From: Moniliella sp. 'wahieum'
Lineage: Eukaryota > Basidiomycota > Moniliellomycetes > Moniliellales > Moniliellaceae
Length of the DNA stretch: 64,000 nt
NCBI GenBank assembly: GCA_003971905.1
Contig: RSEE01000038.1
Coordinates: 372,001-436,000 of the forward strand
Direction: 5' to 3'
Made by a program: the position numbers and the translations under genes. Shown one piece after another: positions 53,581 to 64,000 of this stretch. The notes beneath the pieces were generated by a model. The model ran no database searches. It was given only the letters and a program-made list of their open reading frames with translations, and had not been told where the DNA came from. Each line of letters starts with the position of its first letter. Positions within the stretch are counted from its first letter, which is position 1.

Positions 53581-56249
53581 CGGCGGTGGTTGAAGAAAAA
53601 GGGGACCTGCGTGACGCGCGGCGGGGACAAGTGCAGACGTCGTTGTGGGGATTAAGTCAATTAGGCAGGAGTGTGGCTGAGCTGAGCTGCCTGCCGGTGA
53701 ATCTTGGCCAGCTGTCCCAGCTTGCCTGAGGCAATGGTAAGGGCGCGTGCGCGTTGAGACTAGCTGAGTCCTCAACAGCTCAGGACTCAACAGGGACTAA
53801 GTGCCCATCAGTACTCAGAAGCTCAAAGCGCTTAAACTTCAAGCTTTCCAGATTGATTCAGCGCTGAGGTGCTGAGGCCCTGAGGCGCTGGGGCTCTCGG
53901 CGGGATAAGTGGCAGCCTCTCCCTCTCTCAGCGATCTCAGATCTCAGCGATCTCACCAGCATGGACGACAGTTGGCAACAACTGATGACCTCATCTCGCG
54001 ACCGACCTGCGTCTGTCCTGGTCTCGACTCAGCCACTGAGAGTGAGAACTGAGTGCCACGGCATCGCCACTGCGTGAAGAAACCTACCAAGCTACTGATT
54101 TCGACATGCAAGCCGGCCGGACACTACCGCCAGCCAACCCCAACATCAGCACAGGTGGTATAATAGCGCTGAGGCAGCGAGGACCGCCCAGAACCAAGGG
54201 AATATGATGACGTCACATGCCGGCATCAAACAGGAAAAATCTCAGGGGTTGCCTCCGAAACATCATGTGCCCCTATATTAACAAGCCTTTGCAATTCCGC
54301 CGCTGATGCGCTGATAGGTCCGTGGTGGTCCGGTGAGGGTTATACTTATCTTCCCCCAATATATCCCCACCAAACCATCTACCCTACTCCCATCTGGCGT
54401 GCTCAGCATGAGCGTTTGGCATCGCTCCCGATGCTGTCTTCAATCCTCGCGCCGTTTCCCATATCAATGAAGTCGCTGCGGGAAAATCGGCAGTGCCTCT
54501 TTTTCGGCTCAACACGGATCCACGCCGCGCTGAGACGACGCTGATACGTTTTCAGCTGCTGACAGTGGGGACGATCTGAGAGATCGCAAAGAGAACTAAT
54601 TGCCCTTGACACGCAATCTCTTCTCCCATATATGGGAAAAGGATTCGCTCTCTTCTCCCCCACAATGTGTGGCCCACCACAGTTGGTCTGTGTGTTGTCA
54701 ACCGCAGTGTGGATATGGATTTCCGGCAGATGACGCAAATGGGGCATGACCTGATTATTGACCAAGGCGATCGAGATCATCATTAACTGTAGACATCATT
54801 AACTGTAGAGATCAACAATATATCAGCCTTGGGATTAGGCAATGGTCGGTACTCCTTCATAGGAGCTGAAGATAGTAACGGCGCGATAAATATTACAACA
54901 ACAGCGATTACATCACAGCTATTAAGGCAAATGAGGTAGTATGGAAGATGCGCGAGACGTATAAAGGCATTGACGCCCTCTAAGCGCCCTTTCCCTCTCC
55001 TCCGTCCCTTCTTAATCTCTCCTCTCCAAACTTAACAAGCCGCATTGAGTTTGCTAGACGACAACTAAGTGTCCAGGCGGATGCATTCTTCATCACTGGA
55101 GGTACGATTACCACATTATTTCTTCCACCGCATCGCATCGCAACGCCATGGAGCCTCGCACTCAACCTCTGCCTGGGCTTCTGCAAGACGGCCGTACGGC
55201 CCACCCGAAGGCCACAAGTGAAGGGACGGGTGCTTTATTAAGTTCCCAGGGGATTGACCTCAATCGCTGTTATGCACCCAAGTTTCCCTGCCCCAGCCTT
55301 CTTCCACATCCGCTTCGCACCAAGGAGGGAAGAGCCCCATGACTTGACCATGATCTATCTCTTATGTGATGTACCACCATGAGTTGTGTGGGCGCCACCT
55401 TCGATGGGCTTCTCAGGGGGCACAAGGACCGTTTGCAAATTCCAAACCACGCCGGGTGTTGATGCGTCCATATCATTGACAGAGGGTAAGGCTCGGACAG
55501 GGGGATCGCTACGTCTAAACCGAACCGTTCATCTTGCGGGGGTTGCTTGGAAGCGCCACCAAGGTTAAGGAACCAGGGGGATCGCCAGCATATCAGAACC
55601 CTCTCTGGTTCTCACCATCCGGTCGTGTTGATCATAAAAGATGTATGCAAATACTCTACCTTTATGTCCTAGTTGTCAATACTTACCACGTTCACTTTCT
55701 CTACCAGGTTCTTTGCAAGGTTCACTGATGTTAAGCTAGCAATGGTCAGCACTTTGTGTTCATTGAATTGTGCGCTTCCCCCTACTCTCCTTTTCCCGTT
55801 ATTTTTGCCCCTAGTATGTTATGTACCGAGTTGTGTATCCACATATGCACACACAATATGTGGTGGCTATATATAGATGCATCGAGCCCGCATCCATTCT
55901 TTTTTGTCATCCATCTATCGCATGTTCTCTTTCTTGCCTTCCCTTGCCCCAACATACCACGCAAATTGATTGTAGAACGCCTACGCCTCTATCATGCTCC
56001 TCAAGTTCTTCGTCCTCATGTGGCCGACGGAGGCATTCCAGCACCCCAAGGGTCTCAGATATCACGCGTCATCCGGTCACGCATCATTCATCATTGTTGC
56101 ATTCTTTCAACAAATTGAAGCTCCACGTGGCGGAACCACGGCGGAAAATTATTAGAAATCGGGGCGGGGCTCGGCAGGCCGGCTGGGTACACCACTTGGG
56201 CGGCGGCAGGAGCTTGCTCCGAGCCATCCACCTGAACCTGGAGGGCAAC
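53581..56249. other. 2.7-kb gene-free region
   Basis: No supported gene; the 54403-54783 minus frame has no recognisable domain. It contains TGAG/CTCA-rich words (53745-53900), a 16-bp perfect tandem duplication at 54778-54809, and an AT-rich stretch 54770-55000. 55700-56249 is probably upstream DNA of the next gene. Confidence 0.5.
54778..54809. repeat. 16-bp perfect tandem duplication
   Basis: CATCATTAACTGTAGA occurs twice in direct succession. Confidence 0.85.
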
Positions 56250-56857
56250 ATGTCTTTGTACCCGAAATGGTTGCCAGACGTCCATGTCCGCGAGGGCAAG
56301 CCCATCTGGCAAGATCCCGCATCGTATGAGCCCCTGAAAGGTGCCGTCTTCGTTGGTGGGTACACCGGCTTTGTCGGCTCCCTCGTCGCTTTCAACCGGA
56401 TCCTCGCGGAATCTGGCAAAGTTGTCCGCCCACCTTTTCATGCGCGCGCGGGCCAGGTGATGCGCACAGCTGGAATCTATGGCGCTGTTGGTGCCACTTT
56501 TGCCTTTGTTCAAGCAGCGGTCCGTGTGGCCCGTGGCAAGAAGGCTGAGGACTTTGTCTCCTCCTTCTCTGGTGGTGCTGCTGCTGGGTTTTTGATCGGA
56601 GCACGCAGTACGTCCTCCTCCTTCATTAATCGTTTCTCTGCGATGTTCTGACAACAAGGTGTGCAGGGGGAACGACTCCTGCCTTGTTCCTCGTACCCTT
56701 GCTGACGGGACTGACGATGGGCACGGTGACATTTATGGGCACTTCGTTCACCCGCGGTGATGAGTTGTACGGCCAGCCTGGGCCACTGGATATCCAGGAC
56801 CAGTTGGTCACGCATAAGCCAGAGGACCTCAAGGTAGACAAGCTTTGGCCGTTGTAA
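56250..56857 (+). CDS. Complex I subunit NDUFA11/B14.7-like (Tim17 superfamily) protein
   Basis: Two exons, 56250-56607 and 56667-56857, joined by a 59-nt GTACGT..CAG intron, give 182 residues with no frame break. The sequence begins MSLYPKWLPDVHVREGKPIW and has Gly-rich hydrophobic segments (FVGGYTGFVGSLVAFNRIL, AGIYGAVGATFAFVQAAVRV, SFSGGAAAGFLIGAR, LVPLLTGLTMGTVTFMG) typical of the Tim17/Tim22/NDUFA11 fold. The C-terminus GPLDIQDQLVTHKPEDLKVD is hydrophilic. The likely role is an accessory subunit in the membrane arm of NADH:ubiquinone oxidoreductase. A Tim17-related carrier subunit cannot be excluded. Confidence 0.6.
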
Positions 56858-57483
56858 GCATCAAATTGAATCTGCTTCTTCATGACTGTCGCCGAAATGA
56901 GTGTGCAATGTACAGTCTTGGGCCTGGCTCGGGAGATGGTGGCATGTGCATGGATACTGCATTGGAACCGATTGACGAGGACGTGGGTCCACAATCTCTA
57001 CCCCCACGAGATTGTGGATGTGTCGTGATGGCTTGACTCAAAGAACGTGAAGTCAACAATACCAGTGGCTTCCTATTGATGCGTGCATGGTTGCACTGGT
57101 CTGATCATCAAACACACAATCCGAAGCTCACAGCTTCATGAAGGCTCGGAACGTGGTAGGGTTTAGAAGCAGTTGGGATACCAGTGAGAATTGTGGTATG
57201 AAACCAGCACCTAACAACCATGTCCTGAGCACCATGCGTCGATTCCCGCGGTTGGGATGGGGGGCATAGCGCCAACGGGCATGGTTATCCAGGCTGTCAA
57301 GGTAGATGAAACTCGCCAGACCAGTGGCGGTGAAGCTTGCTTGAAGCTTGAAGCTTGAAGGCGAGTTCCAGCTCGAAATGGGGTTGTCAGCACTAGGCCA
57401 GTGTGGCGCCTCGAGTCCATGGGGTCAATTAAATCTTACCTGTGTTGCCATGAACATATGAACGTTGAACGTGAAAACTAGCA
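56858..57483. other. Intergenic with AGCTTGAAG array
   Basis: No gene. The 9-bp array is at 57332-57361 and an AACGTTGAACGTGAA word lies at 57460-57474 just before the Sec12 start. Confidence 0.5.
57332..57361. repeat. AGCTTGAAG tandem array (about three units)
   Basis: GAAGCTTGCTTGAAGCTTG followed by AAGCTTGAAGG. Same 9-bp family in the opposite reading. Confidence 0.9.
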
Positions 57484-58781
57484 ATGGTTTCCCTCCACCA
57501 TCTCGACATGCGCACAGCACACTACAGACAGCCAGTCGGGCTACCTGTGTACGCGGTGGAGTTTGTTGCTCCTGTGTGTTGGTGGCCTATGTTGGTGGGA
57601 GGAGGAGCGTCTAAGAGTGGCGTGAGAAACAAACTAGTTCTTGCCGTGTGGGGGACGAGGCGCTTCATCCACTCGTCGAGCTTACACTCAGCTCGGAAGA
57701 AGATGCGCCCATGTGAATGGCTGTTGACCGGGTTGGAAGAGTGATCGCTTGCGGTGTCAACTCGTCCCCCGACGCTCTGAAAAAAGGGAGGAACAAGACT
57801 CCGTCTGTTCCGGTATACTCCCTGCATGGACGGGCGAATCGGAGACCTCAGATACCGAGTACGTTTCACTCGGGTTTCATGCGGCAGTGCTGACCCACCA
57901 CAGGAAGGGCGGAGCAACGCTCGAGCCTCTTGAGGCTTACCCCGGACTGCCCATTACGAACCCGAAGACTATCCTAAGGTCTTGCCCTGGCTCGCTCTCA
58001 CTCCCGAAGGGGCGGAGAGGACAGCGGCCCTGCGCTGCTCGAGGCTGGTACGGACGGAAGTGTGGTCGTGCATCCGTATCCACGTGTCAGCGGAAAACCA
58101 TTGTTGGAGTGCGACGCCTACCCAGCCTGAAGCGCTTTTTGGTCCGCACGATGAAATTTACGATGCCGACTTGCTCCCTCGGCTGCGTGGTGGCGATCGC
58201 TGCAGCCAAACGTTGCGGATTGTCAGCGCAGTGGGGGGGAGCCAGCGGTGTGCAGTCCATCACCAACCCCGAAGTGGGGGGAGGGAGGGCACTTTCGCTC
58301 GGTTCGGTTTGCTCCGCATGGGCGTGTGCTGTACACGGTGGTCAATTCCACGCCACCCAAGGGGGCAAGTAAGAAGGCGCCGCGGACGAGCTTTGTATCG
58401 GCATGGGAAGTGGAGAAGTGGGCGCTACGTGACACGCGCAAAGTCGGCGCCAAACCTGTGACTACGTTCGCGGTCGCACCTGAGGGTGGGGCTGTGGCCA
58501 TTGGCGGGGCAGACTTGAGCGTGAGTGTGCTGGATGGAGAGACACTGAGGCTACGCACGCGCATCCTTGCCGCCCACTCGTTCCCGCCTACCTCGCTCGC
58601 CTTCTCCCCCGACGGCCGCTGGCTTGTGTCTGGCTCAGCGGACAACACGTTGCGGTGTATGCGGGTGCCGGAAGCGGGCGAGAGCAAGCATGGGCCAGCG
58701 TTGGCCGCGCTGCTGACGGCGCTGCTGCTGCTGCTCGTTGCGATTGCGGTCCAGCTCACTCGGCAGCAGCAGCAGGCCTAG
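57484..58781 (+). CDS. SEC12: Sec12/PREB-type guanine nucleotide exchange factor for Sar1
   Basis: An ER membrane WD40 protein that loads Sar1 with GTP to start COPII coat assembly. From ATG 57484: RQPVGLPVYAVEFV, then the loop GGGASKSGVRNKLVL, the K-loop of Sec12 that holds the potassium ion needed for exchange. WD40 blades appear in several frames, for example FRSVRFAPHGRVLYTVVN, VTTFAVAPEGGAVAIGGADL and TSLAFSPDGRWLVSGSADNT. A C-terminal TM helix (ALAALLTALLLLLVAIAVQL) is followed by TRQQQQA and a stop at 58781. At least five frame breaks between 57590 and 58260. Length about 430 codons, usual for fungal Sec12. Confidence 0.9.
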
Positions 58782-59066
58782 CGCGGACGAGGCGCAGCGA
58801 GCTAAGTCCTGGATCAGATGCGGTGATCAATGATCGATGATAGCGGCGGTGGCCGGCTGGGGATTGGATATGGGATCGACAGTGCTTTTTTGAAATTGCA
58901 CTCCACCACGTGGCTCGGACCAGCGGGGAATAGGCGACGTTGTTGCATAGTCGTGTAAGAAGAGCAAGACAGACCACAAACCCCGATGCTGCTACACCAG
59001 CGACACCGGCAAGTCTTCTCCCCACCACCTCCACCCGCCCCTGCTCCTGCTCCTGCTCCTGCTCCC
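58782..59066. other. Short intergenic, CTCCTG repeats before Erv29 start
   Basis: 59038-59064 holds four CTCCTG-type units directly ahead of the ATG. Confidence 0.6.
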
Positions 59067-60328
59067 ATGGCGTACCAGCCCACCAATCTCGCCCCCCCCT
59101 CCCGTCGGAGCACTACCAGCGCAGGGATCACCACGCGGCCCTACACCCCCTCTCCCACTCGCGCCGGCTCTCTCTCCAGCCGTCCCCCTCGCGGCCCTCG
59201 TCTCAGCCGGCAGGCCCCACGCGCGTATCCTCGGCACCCGGTCCTGCGCGCGGCCACCGTAACTATGCTTCGATGAGCGGTGTCCCATACGCCGCGAATC
59301 AGGGGCTCATGCGCAATTCTGCGCATACCCGCCATGCTGCGCACGCCAGCGTTGCTGTCCCTGGGTACATGGCCCCCGCCCACATGAGCTCCTACGCCAA
59401 CACTGCCAGCCCCTATGCGTATGGCCATGCCCGAGCTTCCTACGCTGGAGCGTCGCCCTACAGCTCCCCCTATGCAGCCGAGTACGGTTCAGCGTTCAAT
59501 ATGCCCTCCTACGGATCCAACACCTTCTCCTCTTGGCCCCTGCTTCGTCTCCCTGGATCAACACGGACGCCCACCCTTTCATCCAGCAGCTGAAAAAATT
59601 CTCTTCCCGCCCGAGGATGCCATTGACACATACACCCAGCCGCTCAAACCTTACATCCCCGCACTCGGCCGATTTTTAATTGTTGTCACATTCCTCGAGG
59701 ATGCGATCCGCATTGTGTCGCAATGGTCTGACCAATTGGCCTACCTTCAGCGTCACCGACATTTTTACTGGGGATTCAACCATATCTTCCTTTTCACTAA
59801 CGTGGTCGTAATGACTTTGGCCTCACTGGCGGTAATCGTCCGGCGTTTCCCCGAGGCCTCCGTTGTGGCTTTGTTTGGCGTGATTGTCTCCCAAGCTGTG
59901 GGATACGGGATGCTGCTCGACTTGACCTTTTTCCTGCGTAATCTCTCCGTCATTGGAGGGCTACTTATGTGCCTCTCTGATTCTTTCCGAGCTCAACGGA
60001 AGCACCACCTATCCTCGCTGATACCCTCGATTTCCCCTACTGATCGAAACCTGTACCTCAGCTCGCCGGACGCGTTCTACTCATTGGTCTATTTATTGGG
60101 TTCATCTTCCACGGAAAGTGGACGCTCCTCCGTGCCATTACGGCTGTCTTGGGCCTTGTCGCTTGCATCATGGTGGCTGTCGGATTCAAAGCGCGCTGGT
60201 CCGCCTCGTTCCTCGTGCTGCTTCTCTCGACATTCAACTTGGTTGTGAACAACTTCTGGTCCGTGCACACCAACCACCCGTCCCGCGATTTCCTTCGGTA
60301 CGACTTTTTCCAAACGCTCAGCATGTAG
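59067..60328 (+). CDS. ERV29: Erv29/SURF4-type cargo receptor
   Basis: A COPII vesicle membrane receptor that packages soluble secretory cargo. ATG 59067 (MAYQPTNLAPPSRRSTTSAG) opens a Ser/Pro/Tyr-rich extension of about 160 residues, longer than in yeast Erv29. The conserved part then reads NTDAHPFIQQLKKFSS, DAIDTYTQPLKPYIPALGRF, LIVVTFLEDAIRIVSQWSDQ, FLFTNVVVMTLASLAVIVRR, DLTFFLRNLSVIGGLLMCLS, and in a shifted frame LQLAGRVLLIGLFIGFIFHG, VACIMVAVGFKARWSASFLV and NNFWSVHTNHPSRDFLRYDF, ending TLSM at 60328. Multiple TM helices. No C-terminal KKxx. At least three frame breaks (about 59190, 59530-59620 and 60060). Confidence 0.93.
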
Positions 60329-61165
60329 GGGCTTGCTTCTGCTGGTCAACATGGGTCCTGGATCCTACTCGATTGATGAAAGCAAAAAGGAGTCATAGCG
60401 CGCCTGACGCCAACAGGCAACGATGGCTCCTCGAAACGCTCCTTCCCAAATAAAATTATTGCCCCTTTCCTCGTTATGCCTTGCCACTGCAACGTTCCAA
60501 TAGGGTAGCTTCGCAGGATTTTCTATAGTCCCACCCCTTCCATCATTACTGCGCCACGTTAAATTGCCGGCCTGATTCCTACGGCCCCCACCCACCCCCA
60601 CCCACCCTCAAGCTTCAAGCCCCTCAAGAGAGTGCTTTTGATGTGGGCACAAGCTTATTACGTGGCAGCGCGCTCGCTGGGCATCGGGGTCCGGTGGCGG
60701 CGGCCGGTGCTCCGGAGTGTGGGTCGGGCTGCATTCGAGGTAAGATGCAGGATGATCGATGAAGGCATGCTAAGAAGAGGCAAACACCACAGCCAATGGA
60801 CGTGGGAATGCTCTCTAGTGGACGGTTTCCTGCACGGAGCACTGCATCCTGCCGAGAGCACTGCATGGCGCTGCTGCGGCCCGCGCCACGGTGGGCTCGT
60901 CGAAGCGGAAACGGCATGCATCGATATACTCCAATTGAGTTGCGCCCCCTCGGGGTTCCGGCGTGTCCTCAGCCCATATACAACTACGAATGCATACGCA
61001 TCAGTGCAGGGAGCGAAAGTATATAAAGTAGCCTCTTTTGCCCATCCAGCACCACCCTCCCTCACCTCACCTCACCTCTTTCCACGGACACTTCCACTTC
61101 CAAACCACCCCTTTTCCCCTTCCTTTTCAAACCAAGCCCCCATCTCACACGCCCCAAGAACCACC
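60329..61165. other. Intergenic, promoter of the secreted-protein gene
   Basis: CAAGCTTCAAGCCC of the 9-bp family lies at 60609-60622. A strong TATATAAA lies at 61020-61027 and a CT-rich, CACCTCACCTCACC stretch at 61050-61085. Confidence 0.6.
61020..61027 (+). promoter_or_regulatory. TATA box TATATAAA
   Basis: A consensus TATA box 139 bp upstream of the ATG, followed by a CT-rich stretch and an optimal start context (CCACCATG). Together these suggest high or inducible expression. Confidence 0.7.
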
Positions 61166-61756
61166 ATGCACTTTTCCATGCTCTTCCCCGCCGCTCTTGC
61201 GCTCGCCACCACCGCCGTCGTGGCGATGCCTGCCCCCCTGGTGTCCCGGGCAACGGATGTGCTCGGCCCCTCCTCTCTCGTCCTCTACGAGGGCGAGTCG
61301 TGGAAGTACAACATTGATGTCGCCTCGACCAATGTCCTTTTGGCCGACCAAGCCGGCACTACTGGGCCCTTCAAAGTCAACGTGCTGAACACGACCCAGT
61401 CGGGTTCCACTCTCAAACTGGCTGGCCAGATCGTACTCGACAGCACGGGCCAGTGTGTCACCGCCTCGTCCAACCCGCCCGCCACGCACTTTGAAATGGA
61501 CACGTGTGTGACGGACAACACCAGTCCCAAGTACCCTACTCAGATGTTCTGGGGCACCGGCACGGTGGTGGATGCCGGCGGCTACTTCCTCCACGACCTT
61601 CGTTACAACCCCCACCACAGCACCCAGACCGACGCGCCTGTCTGGGACTACCTTATGGAGCATGATGCTGACAGTGGTGAGCTCCGTGCGGTCCAGACCA
61701 CTGGCGCCCATGCGTCCACGCTCGGATTTACGGGCAAGGTTTACTTTAGCTCTTGA
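61166..61756 (+). CDS. Secreted protein of unknown family (196 residues)
   Basis: One uninterrupted frame from ATG 61166 in a strong context to TGA 61756. The signal peptide is MHFSMLFPAALALATTAVVA with cleavage near AMPAP. The mature part is Thr/Ser/Asn-rich with two Cys (GQCVTAS and MDTCVTD), two possible N-glycosylation sites (LNTTQSG, DNTSPK) and beta-strand-like spacing. The stretch QCVTASSN..DTCVTDNTSP..MFWGTG recalls one lobe of a ricin-B-type beta-trefoil, but the resemblance is weak. No catalytic motif. Clean coding sequence and strong promoter elements suggest an abundant extracellular protein. Function unknown. Confidence 0.85.
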   Translation: MHFSMLFPAALALATTAVVAMPAPLVSRATDVLGPSSLVLYEGESWKYNIDVASTNVLLADQAGTTGPFKVNVLNTTQSGSTLKLAGQIVLDSTGQCVTASSNPPATHFEMDTCVTDNTSPKYPTQMFWGTGTVVDAGGYFLHDLRYNPHHSTQTDAPVWDYLMEHDADSGELRAVQTTGAHASTLGFTGKVYFSS

Positions 61757-62765
61757 GCTTCCTCTAATGGACAATTTTTTTCTTACTCTTACCTCTCGGG
61801 TTCTCTTCCAAAAGAACATACCCCATTGACACTTTCTTCCTCTTTGTTGTGATGACGTCCTCCTGTTGGAGGACAACTCAATGATCGACACGACACGTTG
61901 AACCAACCCGCTTTCTATTACTGCCAAGTGTTGCATGGACTATTTGGTAGTGAGATAGAAGTTAAGTGTGGCCTAATAGTAGTAGTTATAGGCGTTAACC
62001 ACGTTCATCTCCCTATCCAGTCAGCATTCGATTAGCTATATCTAGAGAGGCTCGGGTCCCCCCCGGCCTGCTACTATTGGACGGTGAGTGTGCGAGAGTT
62101 GCTCAGAAAATGCCGATGCGCGCTGAGCGATCCAAGTACTAGACGAAACATTTCCCCTGCTCATGCGCTCATGCCTAGTCTTGCACCTGACGTGAATTTG
62201 AGCAGGAGTAACACTTGATGCTCGTGTATTCTGAACCGCATCGAGGTGGTTAAAGAGGTATTTTGTGTTGGATACAGGTTTCGCTTGCTTGAACAAGACG
62301 CGGATATACTTCTCTCGCCGTCGTCTCGAAGAAGGGGAAAACGAATACAGGGCATTGGTATTCGTTCGTTGGTGGGGGCAGAATCAAGTCGCGCCCCGCA
62401 ACCGTCGGAGTGTTCCAACACCCTTGGGCCCCCCTGCCCCTTCAAATCGGGGCTGGGCCTTGCATTACTTAGAGCCTTGGTACGTCCGCTTCCGCCGGTT
62501 TACGCGACACTGCAATTGACAATCGCCCACAGGCCGCACAAATTTGGAAGCACACCAAGGTGCCCGGGTGCTAGGGTTATATTTTCCTCCTGCCTCGTTG
62601 GCTGGCGTGGCGCCTGGTGCCTGGCCGCACTAGGCAAGTGTCTGTCGGGGCCAGGAAAGAAAAATTGGCGCGAGGCAGCCTAGGGCAGCCGGCTCTGCCA
62701 GAGCTGTCTGGGTCGTCGTCGCCGCGCTCCCGGCAAGCGCTGCTCTGCTCGCCATCACCACCACC
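61757..62765. other. Intergenic, no gene recognised
   Basis: The frames at 62246-62683 and 62161-62445 have no recognisable domain. The last 100 bp are the upstream region of the eIF4B gene. Confidence 0.5.
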
Positions 62766-64000
62766 ATGGGTACGTCCGCCCCTCCTCCCCCCCAGCTCGC
62801 ATGTGCGTCTCCATCTGACGCTCCCTCCCCCCAGCACCGAAGAAGGGCAACAAGAAGGTTTCTCTCAACGCATTCCTCAATGCTAACCCCAAGAACGACT
62901 GGGCCGATGACGACTTTGACCTCCCCACTGCCCCGGCCGCCAAGGATCCTTCGTTCGGTGGCAGCGGCCTAGACTTTGCTCCTGACCGCAAGGACCGCGA
63001 TGCTGGTGGTTGGGGTTCGGGAGGATATGGGCGCGAGCCGCGTGAGCCCCGGCCGGATGTGCCGCTGCCGACCGAGCCTCCCTTCACTGCCTTTGTGGGC
63101 AGCATGAGCTTTGACTCGACCGATTCTGACCTCGAGGCCTTCTTCGAAGGTCTGCCCATCAAGTCGATCCGCATCGTGACGGAAGGATTCTCGGGAAAGA
63201 GCAAGGGCTTTGGCTATGTCGAATTTGACACGCTCGAGGCGCTGCAGGACGCACTTGCCCGTACCGGTGGCGTGGTTACTGGCCGTCCGGTGCGCATCTC
63301 GGTCGCTGAACCCCCGCGCCACTCTGGCGGCTTCTCCGCTGCCGACAGTGCAGACCAGTGGCGCCGTTCGGGACCGGGTAACGAGCACTCGCTCCTCTTC
63401 CCGCGGTTTCGGGCATGGCTTTGAAGATGGTCCGTCGGGCTTTGACTCGATGGATGTGTCGGGCGGTGTGCGGGCCGGGTTCGGGTCCAAGTTCAACCCG
63501 GCTGCTGCTCCCCCGCGCTCGAGCCGCTTCGGAGGCGGAGAATTTGACCCTGCGGCGGGCGATGATGCTGCGAACTGGCGTACGGGCAAGCCGGTCGAGT
63601 CCCGCACGCCGCCCACGCGGCAATTCTCGCACGGCCCAGGGGCGGGGGAGGACGTGGTGCTGGACCGCTCGGCGTTTGGGCAGAAGGTCAACCACGCGCC
63701 TGTGCCGGACCAGCGTCCGGAACGGCCTGGCCGCATGGGCTTTGGCCGTTCGACGGAGGGTGAGGTGACCCTGGACCGGTCCGCCTTTGGCTCCAAGATG
63801 CCGGCGCCGGCACCGGAGCAGCAGCCGCGCCGGGGGTTCTTTGAGCGCCGCACGAGCAGCCACCCTACCTCCCCTGGCGCTACCCCGGCCGAGGAGGCGG
63901 ACCAATGGCGTCGCTCGAGCCCTGTTGCGCCCAGTGCGCCGCGCGAGCGGCAGCACCTCAAGCTGCAGCCGCGTAGCACTGCCCTGCCCCCCGTCGGGAG
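62766..64000 (+). CDS. TIF3: Translation initiation factor eIF4B (Tif3-like), 3' end outside window
   Basis: Exon 1 is only four bases (ATG G, 62766-62769). A 65-nt intron (62770-62834, GTACGT..CCCAG) joins it to CACCGAAG, giving MAPKKGNKKVSLNAFLNA, the standard eIF4B start. A WADDDFDLP segment and a Gly/Arg linker lead to one RRM: AFVGSMSFDSTDSDLEAFF (RNP2) and GKSKGFGYVEFD (RNP1). The C-terminal part has paired repeats, ADQWRRS (two copies) and LDRSAFG[QS]K (two copies), like the repeat region of yeast Tif3. It aids eIF4A helicase and mRNA recruitment. One frame break at the G-run 63376-63378. The gene runs off the window. Confidence 0.92.

Noticed and set aside
54403-54783. 126-codon minus-strand frame in the gene-free region
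   Set aside because: No recognisable family and no supporting signals. Left unannotated.
60632-61165. Upstream extension of the secreted-protein frame
   Set aside because: It contains the TATA box and lacks protein character, and the signal peptide starts at 61166 in an optimal context.

Overview
The window is nuclear DNA of a fungus. Genes carry short (about 45-90 nt) GT..AG introns, a tRNA gene has an intron, and the gene set (Hrd3, Sec12, Erv29, Lag1-type ceramide synthase, TRAPPC8/Trs85, B56-type PP2A subunit, aspartokinase, eIF4B/Tif3) is typical fungal housekeeping. Few introns per gene, a DH-PH-FYVE exchange factor resembling Ustilago Don1, and a UV damage endonuclease suggest a basidiomycete, perhaps Ustilaginomycotina. 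That placement is inference. Almost every conserved gene is cut by single-base frame breaks, mostly at homopolymers, although protein similarity continues across them. The simplest reading is an unpolished long-read assembly, so most CDS entries are spans whose reading frame must be followed across small indels.

Layout. 1-3987: PP4 regulatory subunit 1 (partial) and an ankyrin protein, both on the minus strand. 4331-4427: intron-containing tRNA-Val. 5184-6770: secreted alpha/beta-hydrolase with a Ser-rich tail. 7376-12414: a structurally complete, young Ty1/copia retrotransposon with near-identical 159/160-bp LTRs and a 5-bp target duplication, inserted into a small palindromic tandem repeat. 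13241-14147: secreted Ser/Ala-rich protein. 15678-17524: aspartokinase. 19244-22601: Don1-like RhoGEF. 22.6-25.9 kb: gene-free. 25914-27252: UV endonuclease. 28945-30719: MFS transporter. 31199-32308: GPR1/FUN34/SatP acetate transporter. 32.3-35.5 kb: gene-free. 35555-38768: Hrd3. 40061-40174: metallothionein-like micro-ORF. 40512-42033: PP2A B56. 42522-43875: enoyl-reductase-like MDR. 44341-45228: Siz/PIAS SUMO ligase. 45138-46597: lysophospholipid acyltransferase. 46988-51042: TRAPPC8. 51117-52186: head-to-head mitoribosomal pair bL35m and probable mL53. 52287-53580: ceramide synthase. 53.6-56.2 kb: gene-free. 56250-56857: NDUFA11/Tim17-like. 57484-58781: Sec12. 59067-60328: Erv29/SURF4. 61166-61756: orphan secreted protein. 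62766-64000: eIF4B (partial).

Several genes serve the early secretory pathway (Sec12, Erv29, Trs85, Hrd3, Lag1, an acyltransferase), but they are spread on both strands with ordinary intergenic gaps, so no cluster is claimed. Gene-free DNA is rich in short self-complementary words, above all a 9-bp tandem unit AGCTTCAAG, plus AACGTTGAA, CTCAGCGCTGAG and TGAG/CTCA-type words. These are the most unexplained structures in the window.
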